From the NCBI RefSeq assembly GCF_031010195.1, contig NZ_JAUAMC010000008.1, positions 1 through 64,000 on the forward strand: a stretch of DNA of 64,000 bases. Reading direction: 5' to 3'. The DNA comes from Halomonas sp. SpR8 (GTDB lineage Bacteria; Pseudomonadota; Gammaproteobacteria; Pseudomonadales; Halomonadaceae). A program made the position numbers and the translations under genes. The notes below the pieces were generated by a model, which saw nothing but the letters and a program-made list of their open reading frames with translations, did not search any database and was not told the origin of the DNA. Positions 56,807 through 64,000 of this stretch are shown in pieces (within the stretch, counting starts at the first letter, position 1; each line of letters starts with the position of its first letter).

Positions 56807-57196
56807 TTAGGCGTCAGCGCTTAGCGTGGCTTGATAGGCATCTGCGTCCAGTAGGCCGTCAAGGGAGTCGCCGTCCAAGCGGACTTTCATGACCCAGCCG
56901 CCTTCGTAGGGGGCGTCGTTAACGGTTTCAGGAGCATCTTCAAGGGATTCGTTGACTTCAATGACTTCGCCATTAATGGGCGAGTAAAGGTCTGACGCGG
57001 CTTTGACCGATTCGATCACGCCAAACTCTTGGCCTTTGCTCAAGGTGGAACCCACTTCAGGCAGCTCAACAAACACAACATCACCGAGCGCCTGCTGAGC
57101 GTGATCGGTAATACCGACGGTAACGGTGCCATCTTTGTTGTCAAGCACCCACTCGTGGCTTTCAGCGTAACGAAGATTGGCAGGAAGGTTGCTCAT
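56807..57196 (-). CDS. gcvH: Glycine cleavage system H protein
   Basis: 129 residues. The lipoyl lysine is K65 in [20 protein letters not shown]. It shuttles the aminomethyl group between P, T and L proteins. First gene of gcvHP; gcvT is separate on the other strand at 59115, and no gcvL/lpd is present. Confidence 0.98.
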   Translation of the reverse strand: MSNLPANLRYAESHEWVLDNKDGTVTVGITDHAQQALGDVVFVELPEVGSTLSKGQEFGVIESVKAASDLYSPINGEVIEVNESLEDAPETVNDAPYEGGWVMKVRLDGDSLDGLLDADAYQATLSADA

Positions 57197-57545
57197 GATA
57201 TTTTCCTATATGAAACAGTTTTCTGGATTTGAGCATACTAGCGGTTGTCGCTCGCCTTGGCGATCATCGACTAGTGCTCAGGAAGAGATTAATGCTGCAT
57301 GTTAACGTGTTTCCTATCGGAAACAAATTTCTTCAACGTGACCTGGCTATCGGAAGCATTTAACCCTTCTGATGCTATCGAGGCTGTTAGATTATAAAAA
57401 AGGCGGCATCCTCTATGCGCAAGCGACATTACCCTAGATGCTTGCTAAGTTCATGGTGTAAAACATGCTAATCGTGGGCTAATCAACGCTAACGACGCTA
57501 TGAATAACCAATAACGGCAATACAAAATCCAGTAAGGAGAAGCGC
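57197..57545. promoter_or_regulatory. Divergent gcvH / symporter control region with CTATCG repeats and sigma54-like element
   Basis: 349 bp without a gene. At 57308-57325 lies the perfect palindrome TGTTTCC-TATC-GGAAACA. The hexamer CTATCG recurs at 57314, 57347 and 57375, the first two with GGAA(A/G)CA after it and 33 bp (three turns) apart. GG-N10-GC at 57405-57418 (CGGCAT-N5-ATGC-like) resembles an RpoN site pointing toward the symporter. In Pseudomonas the TyrR-like activator GcsR controls glycine genes through tandem sites of similar 7-4-7 layout with RpoN; the parallel is inference. I see no glycine riboswitch here. Confidence 0.4.
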
Positions 57546-58955
57546 GTGGAAACATTAACTAGCCTGTTAGGGGCGATCAATGGCGTGGTCTGGGGCCCCG
57601 TCATGTTGGTTCTGCTGCTTGGTGTGGGGATTTACCTGCAGCTTGGCTTGAAACTGATGCCGATTAGAAAGCTCGGTATGGGTTTCAAGCTAATGTGGGC
57701 GGGACGTGACGCTAAGCCGGGTGTGGGGAAAGCGGCGCCAACTAAAGAGGGAGATGAAGGAGAGATATCACCCTTTGACGCTTTGATGACCGCACTCTCT
57801 GCGACCATCGGCACCGGCAATATTGCCGGTGTTGCCACGGCGATTGCGTTAGGTGGCCCCGGCGCTGTGTTTTGGATGTGGATTACCGCGTTGGTTGGGA
57901 TGGCGACCAAGTTTGCTGAAGCGGTGCTGGCGGTACGTTATCGTGAAACCGATAGCACCGGTTTCCATGTGGGCGGCCCAATGTTCTATATCAAAAACGG
58001 CCTGGGCAAAAAATGGCTGTGGCTGGGCGGGTTGTTCGCTTTCTTTGGCGCCGTAGCGGCGTTCGGTATTGGTAATACCGTTCAGTCCAACTCCGTTGCG
58101 GATGCCATGGATGCCACCTTCGGCGTGCCGCACTGGTTGACGGGCGTCATTATTATGGTGTTGGCGGGCGCGGTGATTCTGGGCGGTATCAAGCGCATCG
58201 CTAAAGTAGCGGGCAAGCTGGTGCCCATCATGGGCATTGCCTACGTAGTGGCTGGTCTGCTGGTCTTGATTGTTAATGCCGGGCAGATCGGTGAAGCCTT
58301 TGGTTTGATCTTCTACTACGCCTTTAATCCCATGGCGGCGGCCGGTGGTTTTGCCGGGGCGGCGGTGATGGCTGCAATTCGTTTTGGTGTGGCACGCGGT
58401 ATATTTTCCAATGAGGCGGGCTTGGGTAGTGCACCTATCGCACACGCGGCGGCCAAAACCAAAAACCCGGTACGCCAGGGCTTAATCGCTATGCTGGGTA
58501 CCTTTATCGATACCATCGTTGTGTGCACGATTACCGCCCTGGTGATTTTGACTTCCACGGTATGGATCGAAGGTGAAGCCGGGGCGTCGCTCACAGCGCT
58601 CTCGTTTGATGCAGCGCTACCCGGCTTTGGTAATCAGATCGTTGCGGTCGCGTTGGCCATTTTTGCCTTTACCACCATCCTGGGCTGGTCATTTTACGGT
58701 GAGAAGTGCTGCCAATTCCTGTTTGGCACCCGCTCAATTATGATCTATCGCGTGCTGTTTGTATTGGCTATCCCGCTAGGGGCCATCGCACAGCTGGGCT
58801 TCATTTGGCTAATGGCGGATACCTTCAATGCCATGATGGCTATTCCTAACTTGATTGCCTTGGCACTGCTTTCGCCGGTAGTCTTTAAACTAACCAAGGA
58901 CTATTTCGACGGCAAAGACGTATTGCCGGGTGAAGAGCTGGATCACGACCAATAA
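57546..58955 (+). CDS. AGCS-family amino acid (alanine/glycine):sodium symporter
   Basis: 469 residues with about 11 membrane helices and the AGCS motifs GTGNIAGVATAIALGGPGAVFWMW and GIFSNEAGLGSAPIAHAAA. It imports alanine or glycine with Na+. GTG at 57546 follows AAGGAGA. Placed between gcvHP and gcvT, so glycine is the likely substrate. Confidence 0.93.
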   Translation: METLTSLLGAINGVVWGPVMLVLLLGVGIYLQLGLKLMPIRKLGMGFKLMWAGRDAKPGVGKAAPTKEGDEGEISPFDALMTALSATIGTGNIAGVATAIALGGPGAVFWMWITALVGMATKFAEAVLAVRYRETDSTGFHVGGPMFYIKNGLGKKWLWLGGLFAFFGAVAAFGIGNTVQSNSVADAMDATFGVPHWLTGVIIMVLAGAVILGGIKRIAKVAGKLVPIMGIAYVVAGLLVLIVNAGQIGEAFGLIFYYAFNPMAAAGGFAGAAVMAAIRFGVARGIFSNEAGLGSAPIAHAAAKTKNPVRQGLIAMLGTFIDTIVVCTITALVILTSTVWIEGEAGASLTALSFDAALPGFGNQIVAVALAIFAFTTILGWSFYGEKCCQFLFGTRSIMIYRVLFVLAIPLGAIAQLGFIWLMADTFNAMMAIPNLIALALLSPVVFKLTKDYFDGKDVLPGEELDHDQ

Positions 58956-59013
58956 TGCCTGTGGCGCGCTGATAAGCGCTGGAGGTGAAGTTAGTACGTG
59001 AATAGCAGTAGAG

Positions 59014-59054
59014 TCGGGAAGGCACTTAACCAGTGGCTTCCCGTCTTATTTTTA
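59014..59054 (+). terminator. Intrinsic terminator of the symporter gene
   Basis: CGGGAAGGCACT (59015-59026) and AGTGGCTTCCCG (59032-59043) form a 12-bp stem with one mismatch and loop TAACC, followed by TCTTATTTTT. It lies between the symporter and gcvT, so gcvT needs its own promoter. Confidence 0.85.
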
Positions 59055-59063
59055 AATGAACAG

Positions 59064-59105
59064 TTTTTAAGTAAGCATTTTTTAAGTAAGCAATTTTAAG
59101 TGAGG
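59064..59105 (+). repeat. A/T-rich tandem repeats before gcvT
   Basis: TTTTTAAGTAAGCA (59064-59077), TTTTTTAAGTAAGCA (59078-59092) and a partial ATTTTAAGTGAGG (59093-59105) follow in tandem and end in the gcvT ribosome binding site. Probably slippage; may act as an S1-binding leader. Confidence 0.6.
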
Positions 59106-59114
59106 AAAGCCTCC

Positions 59115-60227
59115 ATGTCCGAATTAAAGCAAACGCCGCTTCACGCCTTACACCTTAAGCTCGGGGCCAAAATGGTGCCCTTTGCAGGCTATGATATGCC
59201 GGTGCAGTATCCGTTGGGGGTTAAAAAAGAGCACGAGCACACTCGTCAAAAGTGCGGCCTGTTTGATGTCTCCCATATGGGGCAAATTAACGTTTCTGGG
59301 GACAATGTGGCCGAAGCCCTAGAGACTCTGATACCCGCTGATTTGGTGGGGCTGGAAAAGGGCGCGCAGCGTTACGGACTTTTCACCAGCAACGAAGGGG
59401 GTATTATTGACGATCTGATGGTCGTGAACGCGGGCGATCACTTTTATTTGGTGGTCAACGCCGCCTGTAAAGACCAGGATTTGGCACACCTGCGTCTTAA
59501 TTTGGCATCAACTCATACAATCGAGCCGTTAGATCGCGGTTTGCTGGCGCTGCAGGGGCCTAAGGCGCGGGATGTTATGCAGCGGCTGTGTCCGGAAGCT
59601 TGCGAGCTAGTGTTTATGCAGCATGGCCGTTTTACCATTGCCGGGCAGGAAGTGTGGGTGAGCCGCAGCGGCTATACTGGTGAAGACGGTTTTGAGATTT
59701 CCGTCGCCGCCGACGGCTGTGAAGCCTTTGCTGAGCAGTTGCTTGCCGAGCCCGAAGTAGAAGCCATTGGCCTCGGCGCACGAGATTCGCTGCGGCTAGA
59801 GGCCGGTTTATGCCTCTACGGCCACGATATGGATGAGCAAACCACCCCGATAGAAGCAGGCCTAATCTGGGCGATTGGTAAGCCGCGTCGCTATGGTGGA
59901 GAGCGTCCCGGTGGTTTTCCAGGCGCCGACGTTATTCTTCATCAGATCGATGCGAAAGATCACACCCGCAAGCGCGTTGGGCTGTTAGCCGAAGGCCGTG
60001 CGCCGGTGCGTGAAGGCGCCACGTTAGTTGATGAGGCCGGCAATGAGGTCGGTGTGGTGACTTCTGGCAGCTTTGGTCCAAGCATTGGTAAGCCGGTGGC
60101 GATGGGGTATGTAACCCGCGAGCTAGAGGCTCCTCAAAACGCTGTGTTTGCCGTGGTGCGCGGTAAGCAGTTGCCCATGGCGGTTGCCCCCACCCCGTTT
60201 GTAAAGCCGGGCTACTATCGAGGCTAA
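59115..60227 (+). CDS. gcvT: Aminomethyltransferase, glycine cleavage T protein
   Basis: 370 residues. Folate-binding core with LGVKKEHEHTRQKCGLFDVSHMGQI near the start, the SRSGYTGEDGFEI motif near 190 and LGARDSLRLEAGLCLYGHD near 225. Start at ATG 59115 with GAGGA eight bases upstream. It makes methylene-tetrahydrofolate and ammonia from the GcvH-bound group. Converges with the LysM lipoprotein gene. Confidence 0.97.
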   Translation: MSELKQTPLHALHLKLGAKMVPFAGYDMPVQYPLGVKKEHEHTRQKCGLFDVSHMGQINVSGDNVAEALETLIPADLVGLEKGAQRYGLFTSNEGGIIDDLMVVNAGDHFYLVVNAACKDQDLAHLRLNLASTHTIEPLDRGLLALQGPKARDVMQRLCPEACELVFMQHGRFTIAGQEVWVSRSGYTGEDGFEISVAADGCEAFAEQLLAEPEVEAIGLGARDSLRLEAGLCLYGHDMDEQTTPIEAGLIWAIGKPRRYGGERPGGFPGADVILHQIDAKDHTRKRVGLLAEGRAPVREGATLVDEAGNEVGVVTSGSFGPSIGKPVAMGYVTRELEAPQNAVFAVVRGKQLPMAVAPTPFVKPGYYRG

Positions 60228-60283
60228 CATCGTGGTTAACATAACTAGCTAGCCTCTGTTGTTTTAACTCGATTTTTTGACTG

Positions 60284-60309
60284 GCGGCCCCTGCAAAAGC
60301 AGGGGCCGC
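60284..60309. terminator. Strong hairpin between convergent gcvT and LysM lipoprotein genes
   Basis: GCGGCCCCTGC (60284-60294), loop AAAA, GCAGGGGCCGC (60299-60309) form a perfect 11-bp stem. The downstream T run is short on both strands, so termination may be imperfect or need Rho. Confidence 0.6.
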
Positions 60310-60343
60310 GCCGTTTAAGCACAAAGTGAGTTTTTTAACGTAG

Positions 60344-61303
60344 TTAGCGCAGCACCTGCCTGGGGTCGACAGGTTTACCGCCTTGGCGCAGATCAAACAG
60401 CAAGTCGTAACGCTGAGTTGCGTCGCTTTGGCCTACCTCGCAAAGCGCGTCCCCTGTGCTCACCTGCTGCCCTACGTCGACCAGGATTTGCTCGCATAGG
60501 GCGTACACGGTTTGTAGATTATCGGCATGATGCACGATAACGACTTCGCCAAGCTGGCGCATACCATCGGCAAAGCGTACCTCGCCAGGGGCGACGGATT
60601 TTGCCTGAGCGCCGGCTTGCGTGGCGAGCAGCATCGGTTGAAGGGTGCCGCGGCTATCCGGTCCGAAGCGGCGCACTACGCGATAATCCTCCAGCGGCCA
60701 TGGCCAGCGGCGCGCAGAGGCGGGTAGGGCCTGACTCGGTGTGCTTGCTGTGGGAGCGGCAGTTGGTCGTGGTGAGCCGCCACTGCTAGCGGTGCTGCGG
60801 GCTGCTGAGCTGCTTAGGGGTACACTGATGACTTGGCCGACCTTCAAGTTCGTGGGCGAGGCGCTGGTGTTGGCGCTCTGAATACGTCCACTGGTGGTGC
60901 CAAAATGCCGGGCGATACTTGAGAAGGTATCGCCAGGGCGGATTTGGTAGCGATAAGGGCCGCCTGAAGGTGCGCGCTCTTGCTGGGTGGGAATCAACAG
61001 GCGTTGGCCGACTTCAAGACGGCGTGCATCCACACTGGGATTAAAGCGCTGCAAACGCTCTAACGGCACATTGGCCCTAGCTGCCAGCTTACCCAACGTG
61101 TCGCCGCGCTGAACCTGCACCCAATCCCCGCTAATTTGGCTAGCACCGCTAGGCGTCGCTGCCTGCTGGGAAGACGACCCAGGGCTGCTGGCACAGCCTG
61201 AGAGTATTCCGGCGAACAGGCAGGCGCCGAACAACGCTATTAGTCGTGATCGGTGCGGGCGTCCAGCAGGCCATCTTTTTCCAGCCAGAGTGAGTTGATC
61301 CAT
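60344..61303 (-). CDS. LysM lipoprotein with degenerate M23 peptidase domain (NlpD-like)
   Basis: 319 residues. Lipobox LSGC, lipidated Cys37. Two LysM peptidoglycan-binding domains (about 60-108, VQRGDTLGKLAARANVPLER, and about 116-162, IRPGDTFSSIARHFGTT), a Ser/Ala/Pro linker, and an M23-like domain (about 205-315). The metal ligands of active M23 enzymes (HxxxD and HxH) are missing: the expected YxHx stretch reads VYALCEQ. Such proteins activate amidases rather than cut themselves, as NlpD and EnvC do. The ATG lies 64 bp inside the upstream acyltransferase gene. Confidence 0.85.
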   Translation of the reverse strand: MDQLTLAGKRWPAGRPHRSRLIALFGACLFAGILSGCASSPGSSSQQAATPSGASQISGDWVQVQRGDTLGKLAARANVPLERLQRFNPSVDARRLEVGQRLLIPTQQERAPSGGPYRYQIRPGDTFSSIARHFGTTSGRIQSANTSASPTNLKVGQVISVPLSSSAARSTASSGGSPRPTAAPTASTPSQALPASARRWPWPLEDYRVVRRFGPDSRGTLQPMLLATQAGAQAKSVAPGEVRFADGMRQLGEVVIVHHADNLQTVYALCEQILVDVGQQVSTGDALCEVGQSDATQRYDLLFDLRQGGKPVDPRQVLR

Positions 61304-62121
61304 GTGTGGAAACGTTCCTTATGCTGCTGTTCTTCGGGGTTATCTGGCGCATACATCCAAACAGGAATGTCGAGTTGTCGCACGTGCAACCTGACGGGTG
61401 CTTCTTTGCCACACAAGAATCCCCAAAAAGTAGGCGAGGGGTTGGTGTAGCTAATTGTCACATCCAGGATACCATCTAGTTGATTTCCCAGTAGGTTAAG
61501 TACCTGGGCAATGCCGCCCGCTTTTGGGCGCAGCAAATGGCAGTAGGGGCTCTGCTGCGCATCGCGCTTAGCGACGGTAAAACGCGTACCCTCAACAAAA
61601 TTGAAAATCGCAATGGGTGTACTGCGCGCCTGGCGACACATTCGTTCAGTGGCGGTGCGATCAATGCTGGCTAATTTAGGGTTGTTAGCAATTTGCTCAC
61701 GACTGAAGCGGCGCATGAAAGGAAACTCTAACGCCCAAAAAGCCAGACCGACAATCGGAATCCAGATTAGCTGATGCTTAATAAAAAAGCGCGGCATGGG
61801 GATACGCCGATGCAACGCCATTAACAGCATGAAGATATCGGTCCAACTGCGGTGATTGGATATTACCAGCCACCACTGCTGCGGGCTCAAATTATCGGGC
61901 ACGCTGGCATCTAGCACCGGCTTAAGCCAGTGCCGCATCCACCAAAGGTTAACACCTATCCAGTTCAGCGCGACCCAGTTTAGGCTTTGTAACACAAGCT
62001 GTTTCAGCCGCCGCCCAGGGGCAATGACTTTCAAGAGGGTCAGCAGTATAAGTGGTACGCCCCAGAATAGCGTGTTGAGCGTCAGCATCAGTGCGCTAAC
62101 CAGCCCTTTTACAATCGGCAT
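61240..62121 (-). CDS. YihG-like acyltransferase (PlsC superfamily)
   Basis: 293 residues, N-terminal membrane helices (about 8-35) and an HX4D motif NHRSWTD near residue 89, followed by FVEGTRFT near 175. Resembles E. coli YihG, a lysophosphatidic acid acyltransferase-type enzyme. Its 3' end overlaps the lipoprotein gene by 64 bp, so the two are likely co-transcribed. Confidence 0.88.
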   Translation of the reverse strand: MPIVKGLVSALMLTLNTLFWGVPLILLTLLKVIAPGRRLKQLVLQSLNWVALNWIGVNLWWMRHWLKPVLDASVPDNLSPQQWWLVISNHRSWTDIFMLLMALHRRIPMPRFFIKHQLIWIPIVGLAFWALEFPFMRRFSREQIANNPKLASIDRTATERMCRQARSTPIAIFNFVEGTRFTVAKRDAQQSPYCHLLRPKAGGIAQVLNLLGNQLDGILDVTISYTNPSPTFWGFLCGKEAPVRLHVRQLDIPVWMYAPDNPEEQQHKERFHTWINSLWLEKDGLLDARTDHD

Positions 62122-62227
62122 ACCGCGGTTCCTTAGCGTTAGACCAATAGCTTAATACTGAATGCTAAAGGATCGTAGTCATGCTGCCCAGTATAAACCT
62201 AATACTGATAGTCTTGATGACAGGGTT

Positions 62228-63124
62228 TTAGTGCTCAGGTAACGAGGGCGCTTGGACGGTTTTGAGGAGTACGGTTCGCAGCGCATGAGCGGCAACGGAA
62301 AGCTCTTGCTGGGTCAAAATACCCACCCGACAAGAGATTGAAGGCGCGGTTAAGGGTATACAGTGTGCACCCAGTTCATGCATTTGCCGAATACACATGG
62401 AAGGCACTGCGCTGACCCCCAGACCATCGGCGACCATCCGGCCTACCGTTGAAAGCTGGTGGCTTTCAAACGCTACCGGCAGCTCCATTTGCTGTTTGCT
62501 CAGTTCCTGCTCTAATAAGCGGCGTACCATTGAAGGGCGTTGCAAGGTGATAAAATCGTGCTTCAAAAGTGTTGCCCAGGCTAATTGTGTGGCCTGGGTT
62601 AATGGCGAGCCTGGCGGCACAACGGCCACATAATGATCTTCGAACAGCGGTGTAAATAGCAGGCTGCCGGTGCCTTCAGGAGAGAAGGCAATGCCCATTT
62701 CAACCTGGCGTGAGCGCACCATCTCGGTGACTTCTTCATTAATCACATCGTGCACAGTGATGTTGATTTTGGGGTGCTGCTGACGAAATTTCACCAGCGC
62801 GGCAGGGAGCAGGCTACAGGCGAACGCAGGCATAGCGGCGACGCTGAGTCGCCCAAGCTGCAGTGTGAAGCGCTGACGCAAACGCTCTTCGGTATTATCC
62901 CACTGAGCCAGCAGATGCTTGGCGAGTGGTAGCAGCGACTCACCTTCAGGGGTTAACCTGACGCTGCGGGTACTGCGAATTAATAATTTGCCGCCCAGCG
63001 ACTCTTCTAGGCCTTTAATGGCTAAGCTGAGTGCGGGTTGGGATAAATGTAGCCGTTCGCAGGCCTGGGTAAAGCTGAGGGTTTGAGCGACCGTAAGAAA
63101 GGCGCGTAGCTGTTTAACGGTCAT
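62228..63124 (-). CDS. LysR-type transcriptional regulator, divergent from the CoA-transferase genes
   Basis: 298 residues. N-terminal wHTH (FLTVAQTLSFTQACERLHLSQPALSLAIKGLEE) and LysR substrate domain (about 90-290). It is divergent from the CoA-transferase gene at 63321 with 196 bp between, the classic layout for a LysR activator of its neighbour. It therefore probably controls 3-oxoacid use. Confidence 0.93.
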   Translation of the reverse strand: MTVKQLRAFLTVAQTLSFTQACERLHLSQPALSLAIKGLEESLGGKLLIRSTRSVRLTPEGESLLPLAKHLLAQWDNTEERLRQRFTLQLGRLSVAAMPAFACSLLPAALVKFRQQHPKINITVHDVINEEVTEMVRSRQVEMGIAFSPEGTGSLLFTPLFEDHYVAVVPPGSPLTQATQLAWATLLKHDFITLQRPSMVRRLLEQELSKQQMELPVAFESHQLSTVGRMVADGLGVSAVPSMCIRQMHELGAHCIPLTAPSISCRVGILTQQELSVAAHALRTVLLKTVQAPSLPEH

Positions 63125-63230
63125 AATAAACCTTTTATAATTTTTTTAAATAAATTGATAAGAAAAACAAACTTAACAAATATATCATCTCGCACAACAC
63201 TAACACTAGCGTAAAATCCAGTTCATCTAG

Positions 63231-63251
63231 CAGTGACAGTTCATATCACTG
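63231..63251. promoter_or_regulatory. Inverted repeat in the LysR / CoA-transferase intergenic region
   Basis: CAGTGA (63231-63236) and TCACTG (63246-63251) are separated by 9 bp, giving T-n11-A-like symmetry typical of LysR sites. Located 70-90 bp before the CoA-transferase ATG. The rest of the region is A/T-rich near the LysR start. Confidence 0.4.
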
Positions 63252-63320
63252 CCAGCCCAGTTCACAGACAGCTTATATGACAACCAACGCATATTAATGA
63301 CAACAAGGTGAGGCATAACA

Positions 63321-64000
63321 ATGGCAGGATTCGATAAGCGAGTAGCTTCCTACGAAGAAGCAATGGAAGGTATCGAAAGCGGCATGACCGTCATTGCCGG
63401 TGGTTTCGGCCTGTGCGGCATACCCGAGAACTTGATTGCCGAAATCAAGCGGCGGGGCGTTAATGACCTCACCGTCGTTTCCAACAACTGCGGCGTTGAT
63501 GGTTTCGGACTGGGAATACTGCTTGAAGATCGTCAAATCAGTAAGATATTGGCCTCTTACGTAGGTGAAAATGCCCTGTTTGAGAAGCAAATGCTCAACG
63601 ATGAAATCGAGGTGGTATTAACCCCTCAAGGTACTCTGGCTGAAAAAATGCGCGCTGGCGGAGCGGGTATTCCAGCATTTTATACCGCGACTGGTTATGG
63701 CACGCCGATTGGTGACGGCAAAGAAGTGCGTGAGTTTAATGGCCGCCATTATATTTTAGAAGAAGCGATCATTGGCGATTTTGCCATTGTAAAAGGCTGG
63801 AAAGCGGATCGCTATGGCAACGTTATGTACCGTCATACGGCCCAGAATTTTAACCCCATGGCCGCTACTGCGGGGAAAATTACCGTGGTTGAAGTTGAAG
63901 AAATCGTTGAGCCGGGTGAGCTTGAGCCTAGCCAAATTCACACACCAGGTATTTATGTGGATCGCATTATCCAGGGCACGTTTGAAAAGCGTATAGAAAA
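63321..64000 (+). CDS. 3-oxoacid CoA-transferase subunit A (partial, runs off the right edge)
   Basis: 226 codons without a stop. [20 protein letters not shown] then the family motif [28 protein letters not shown] and [15 protein letters not shown]. Family I CoA-transferase, subunit A (ScoA/AtoD/PcaI type, about 230 residues), which moves CoA from succinyl-CoA to a 3-oxoacid. ATG 63321 has AAGGTGAGG upstream. Subunit B, carrying the catalytic Glu, is expected just right of the window. Confidence 0.94.
   Translation, partial: MAGFDKRVASYEEAMEGIESGMTVIAGGFGLCGIPENLIAEIKRRGVNDLTVVSNNCGVDGFGLGILLEDRQISKILASYVGENALFEKQMLNDEIEVVLTPQGTLAEKMRAGGAGIPAFYTATGYGTPIGDGKEVREFNGRHYILEEAIIGDFAIVKGWKADRYGNVMYRHTAQNFNPMAATAGKITVVEVEEIVEPGELEPSQIHTPGIYVDRIIQGTFEKRIE

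Noticed and set aside
57197..57308. RpoN promoter directed at gcvH
   Set aside because: No GC-N10-CC arrangement with the needed flanks occurs on that strand between the palindrome and the gcvH start.
57197..57545. Glycine riboswitch upstream of gcvH or the symporter
   Set aside because: No paired GGAGAG-type aptamer cores or the expected stems are visible on either strand; the region has protein-site-like repeats instead.
1..64000. CRISPR array, prophage or integrative element spanning the window
   Set aside because: No spaced repeat array, integrase or phage structural gene is visible; apart from the IS30 end all regions read as chromosomal genes.

Overview
The window reads as an ordinary chromosomal segment of a gammaproteobacterium, most likely a Halomonas-type member of the Halomonadaceae. 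This rests on gene content and protein style: rnfABCDGE-nth, the gyrA-serC-pheA-tyrA/aroA-cmk-rpsA block, an MvaT-type rather than H-NS-type nucleoid protein, a Tus homologue, pilBCD-coaE-yacG, and moderately GC-rich coding DNA. No 16S gene is present, so the genus is an inference. I see no prophage, plasmid backbone or CRISPR array. The only mobile DNA is the 3' end of an IS30-type element at the left edge.

Bases 1-7.1 kb: an IS30 end abuts a decapitated DUF294/CBS-type gene. It converges with a tightly coupled four-gene operon on the minus strand: receiver-only regulator, membrane-anchored PAS/degenerate-kinase/DEDDh exonuclease fusion, a two-TM peptide, and a sodium-solute-symporter histidine kinase of the CrbS type. 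A probable tRNA-queuosine mannosyltransferase follows. Bases 7.1-13.1 kb are nth plus the six-gene RNF electron-transport operon. Bases 13.2-18.6 kb hold metG, a small unknown gene, a PlsC-type acyltransferase, rdgC and a hotdog thioesterase. Bases 18.7-28.6 kb are the co-directional gyrA to rpsA block (DNA gyrase, serine and aromatic amino acid synthesis, CMP kinase, ribosomal S1), ended by a strong terminator.

Bases 28.7-39.2 kb: mvaT with a clear sigma70 promoter, a probably frameshifted AraC/GyrI-like regulator, an unknown 116-residue protein, a Tus-family protein, yacG, coaE, pilD, pilC, pilB, and divergent pilA with a sigma54-type promoter. They are followed by a CigR-like periplasmic protein, an inositol monophosphatase family protein and tRNA-Pro(GGG). 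Next to the tRNA lie a nitroreductase tail fragment and a short peptide gene altered by a 19-bp tandem duplication.

Bases 39.8-49.8 kb form the main accessory region. It is a hydroxy-acid catabolic cluster with a UxaA/GarD-type dehydratase, a GntR regulator with two HTH domains, a beta-hydroxyacid dehydrogenase, an LDH2-type dehydrogenase, a TctABC tripartite transporter, an iron alcohol dehydrogenase and an atypical SDR. Two near-identical palindromes of GntR/FCD type lie in front of the dehydratase operon and between the divergent tctC and alcohol dehydrogenase operons, so the whole cluster looks like one local regulon. Its substrate is not evident.

Bases 50-64 kb: an unknown lipoprotein, a small unknown gene, ppnN, a LysR regulator and a glycine-use region. 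The latter is gcvP and gcvH on the minus strand, an AGCS amino acid:Na+ symporter and gcvT on the plus strand, with a repeat array and possible sigma54 promoter between gcvH and the symporter. Then come a LysM/degenerate-M23 lipoprotein, a YihG-like acyltransferase, a LysR regulator, and the start of a 3-oxoacid CoA-transferase subunit A that runs off the right edge.
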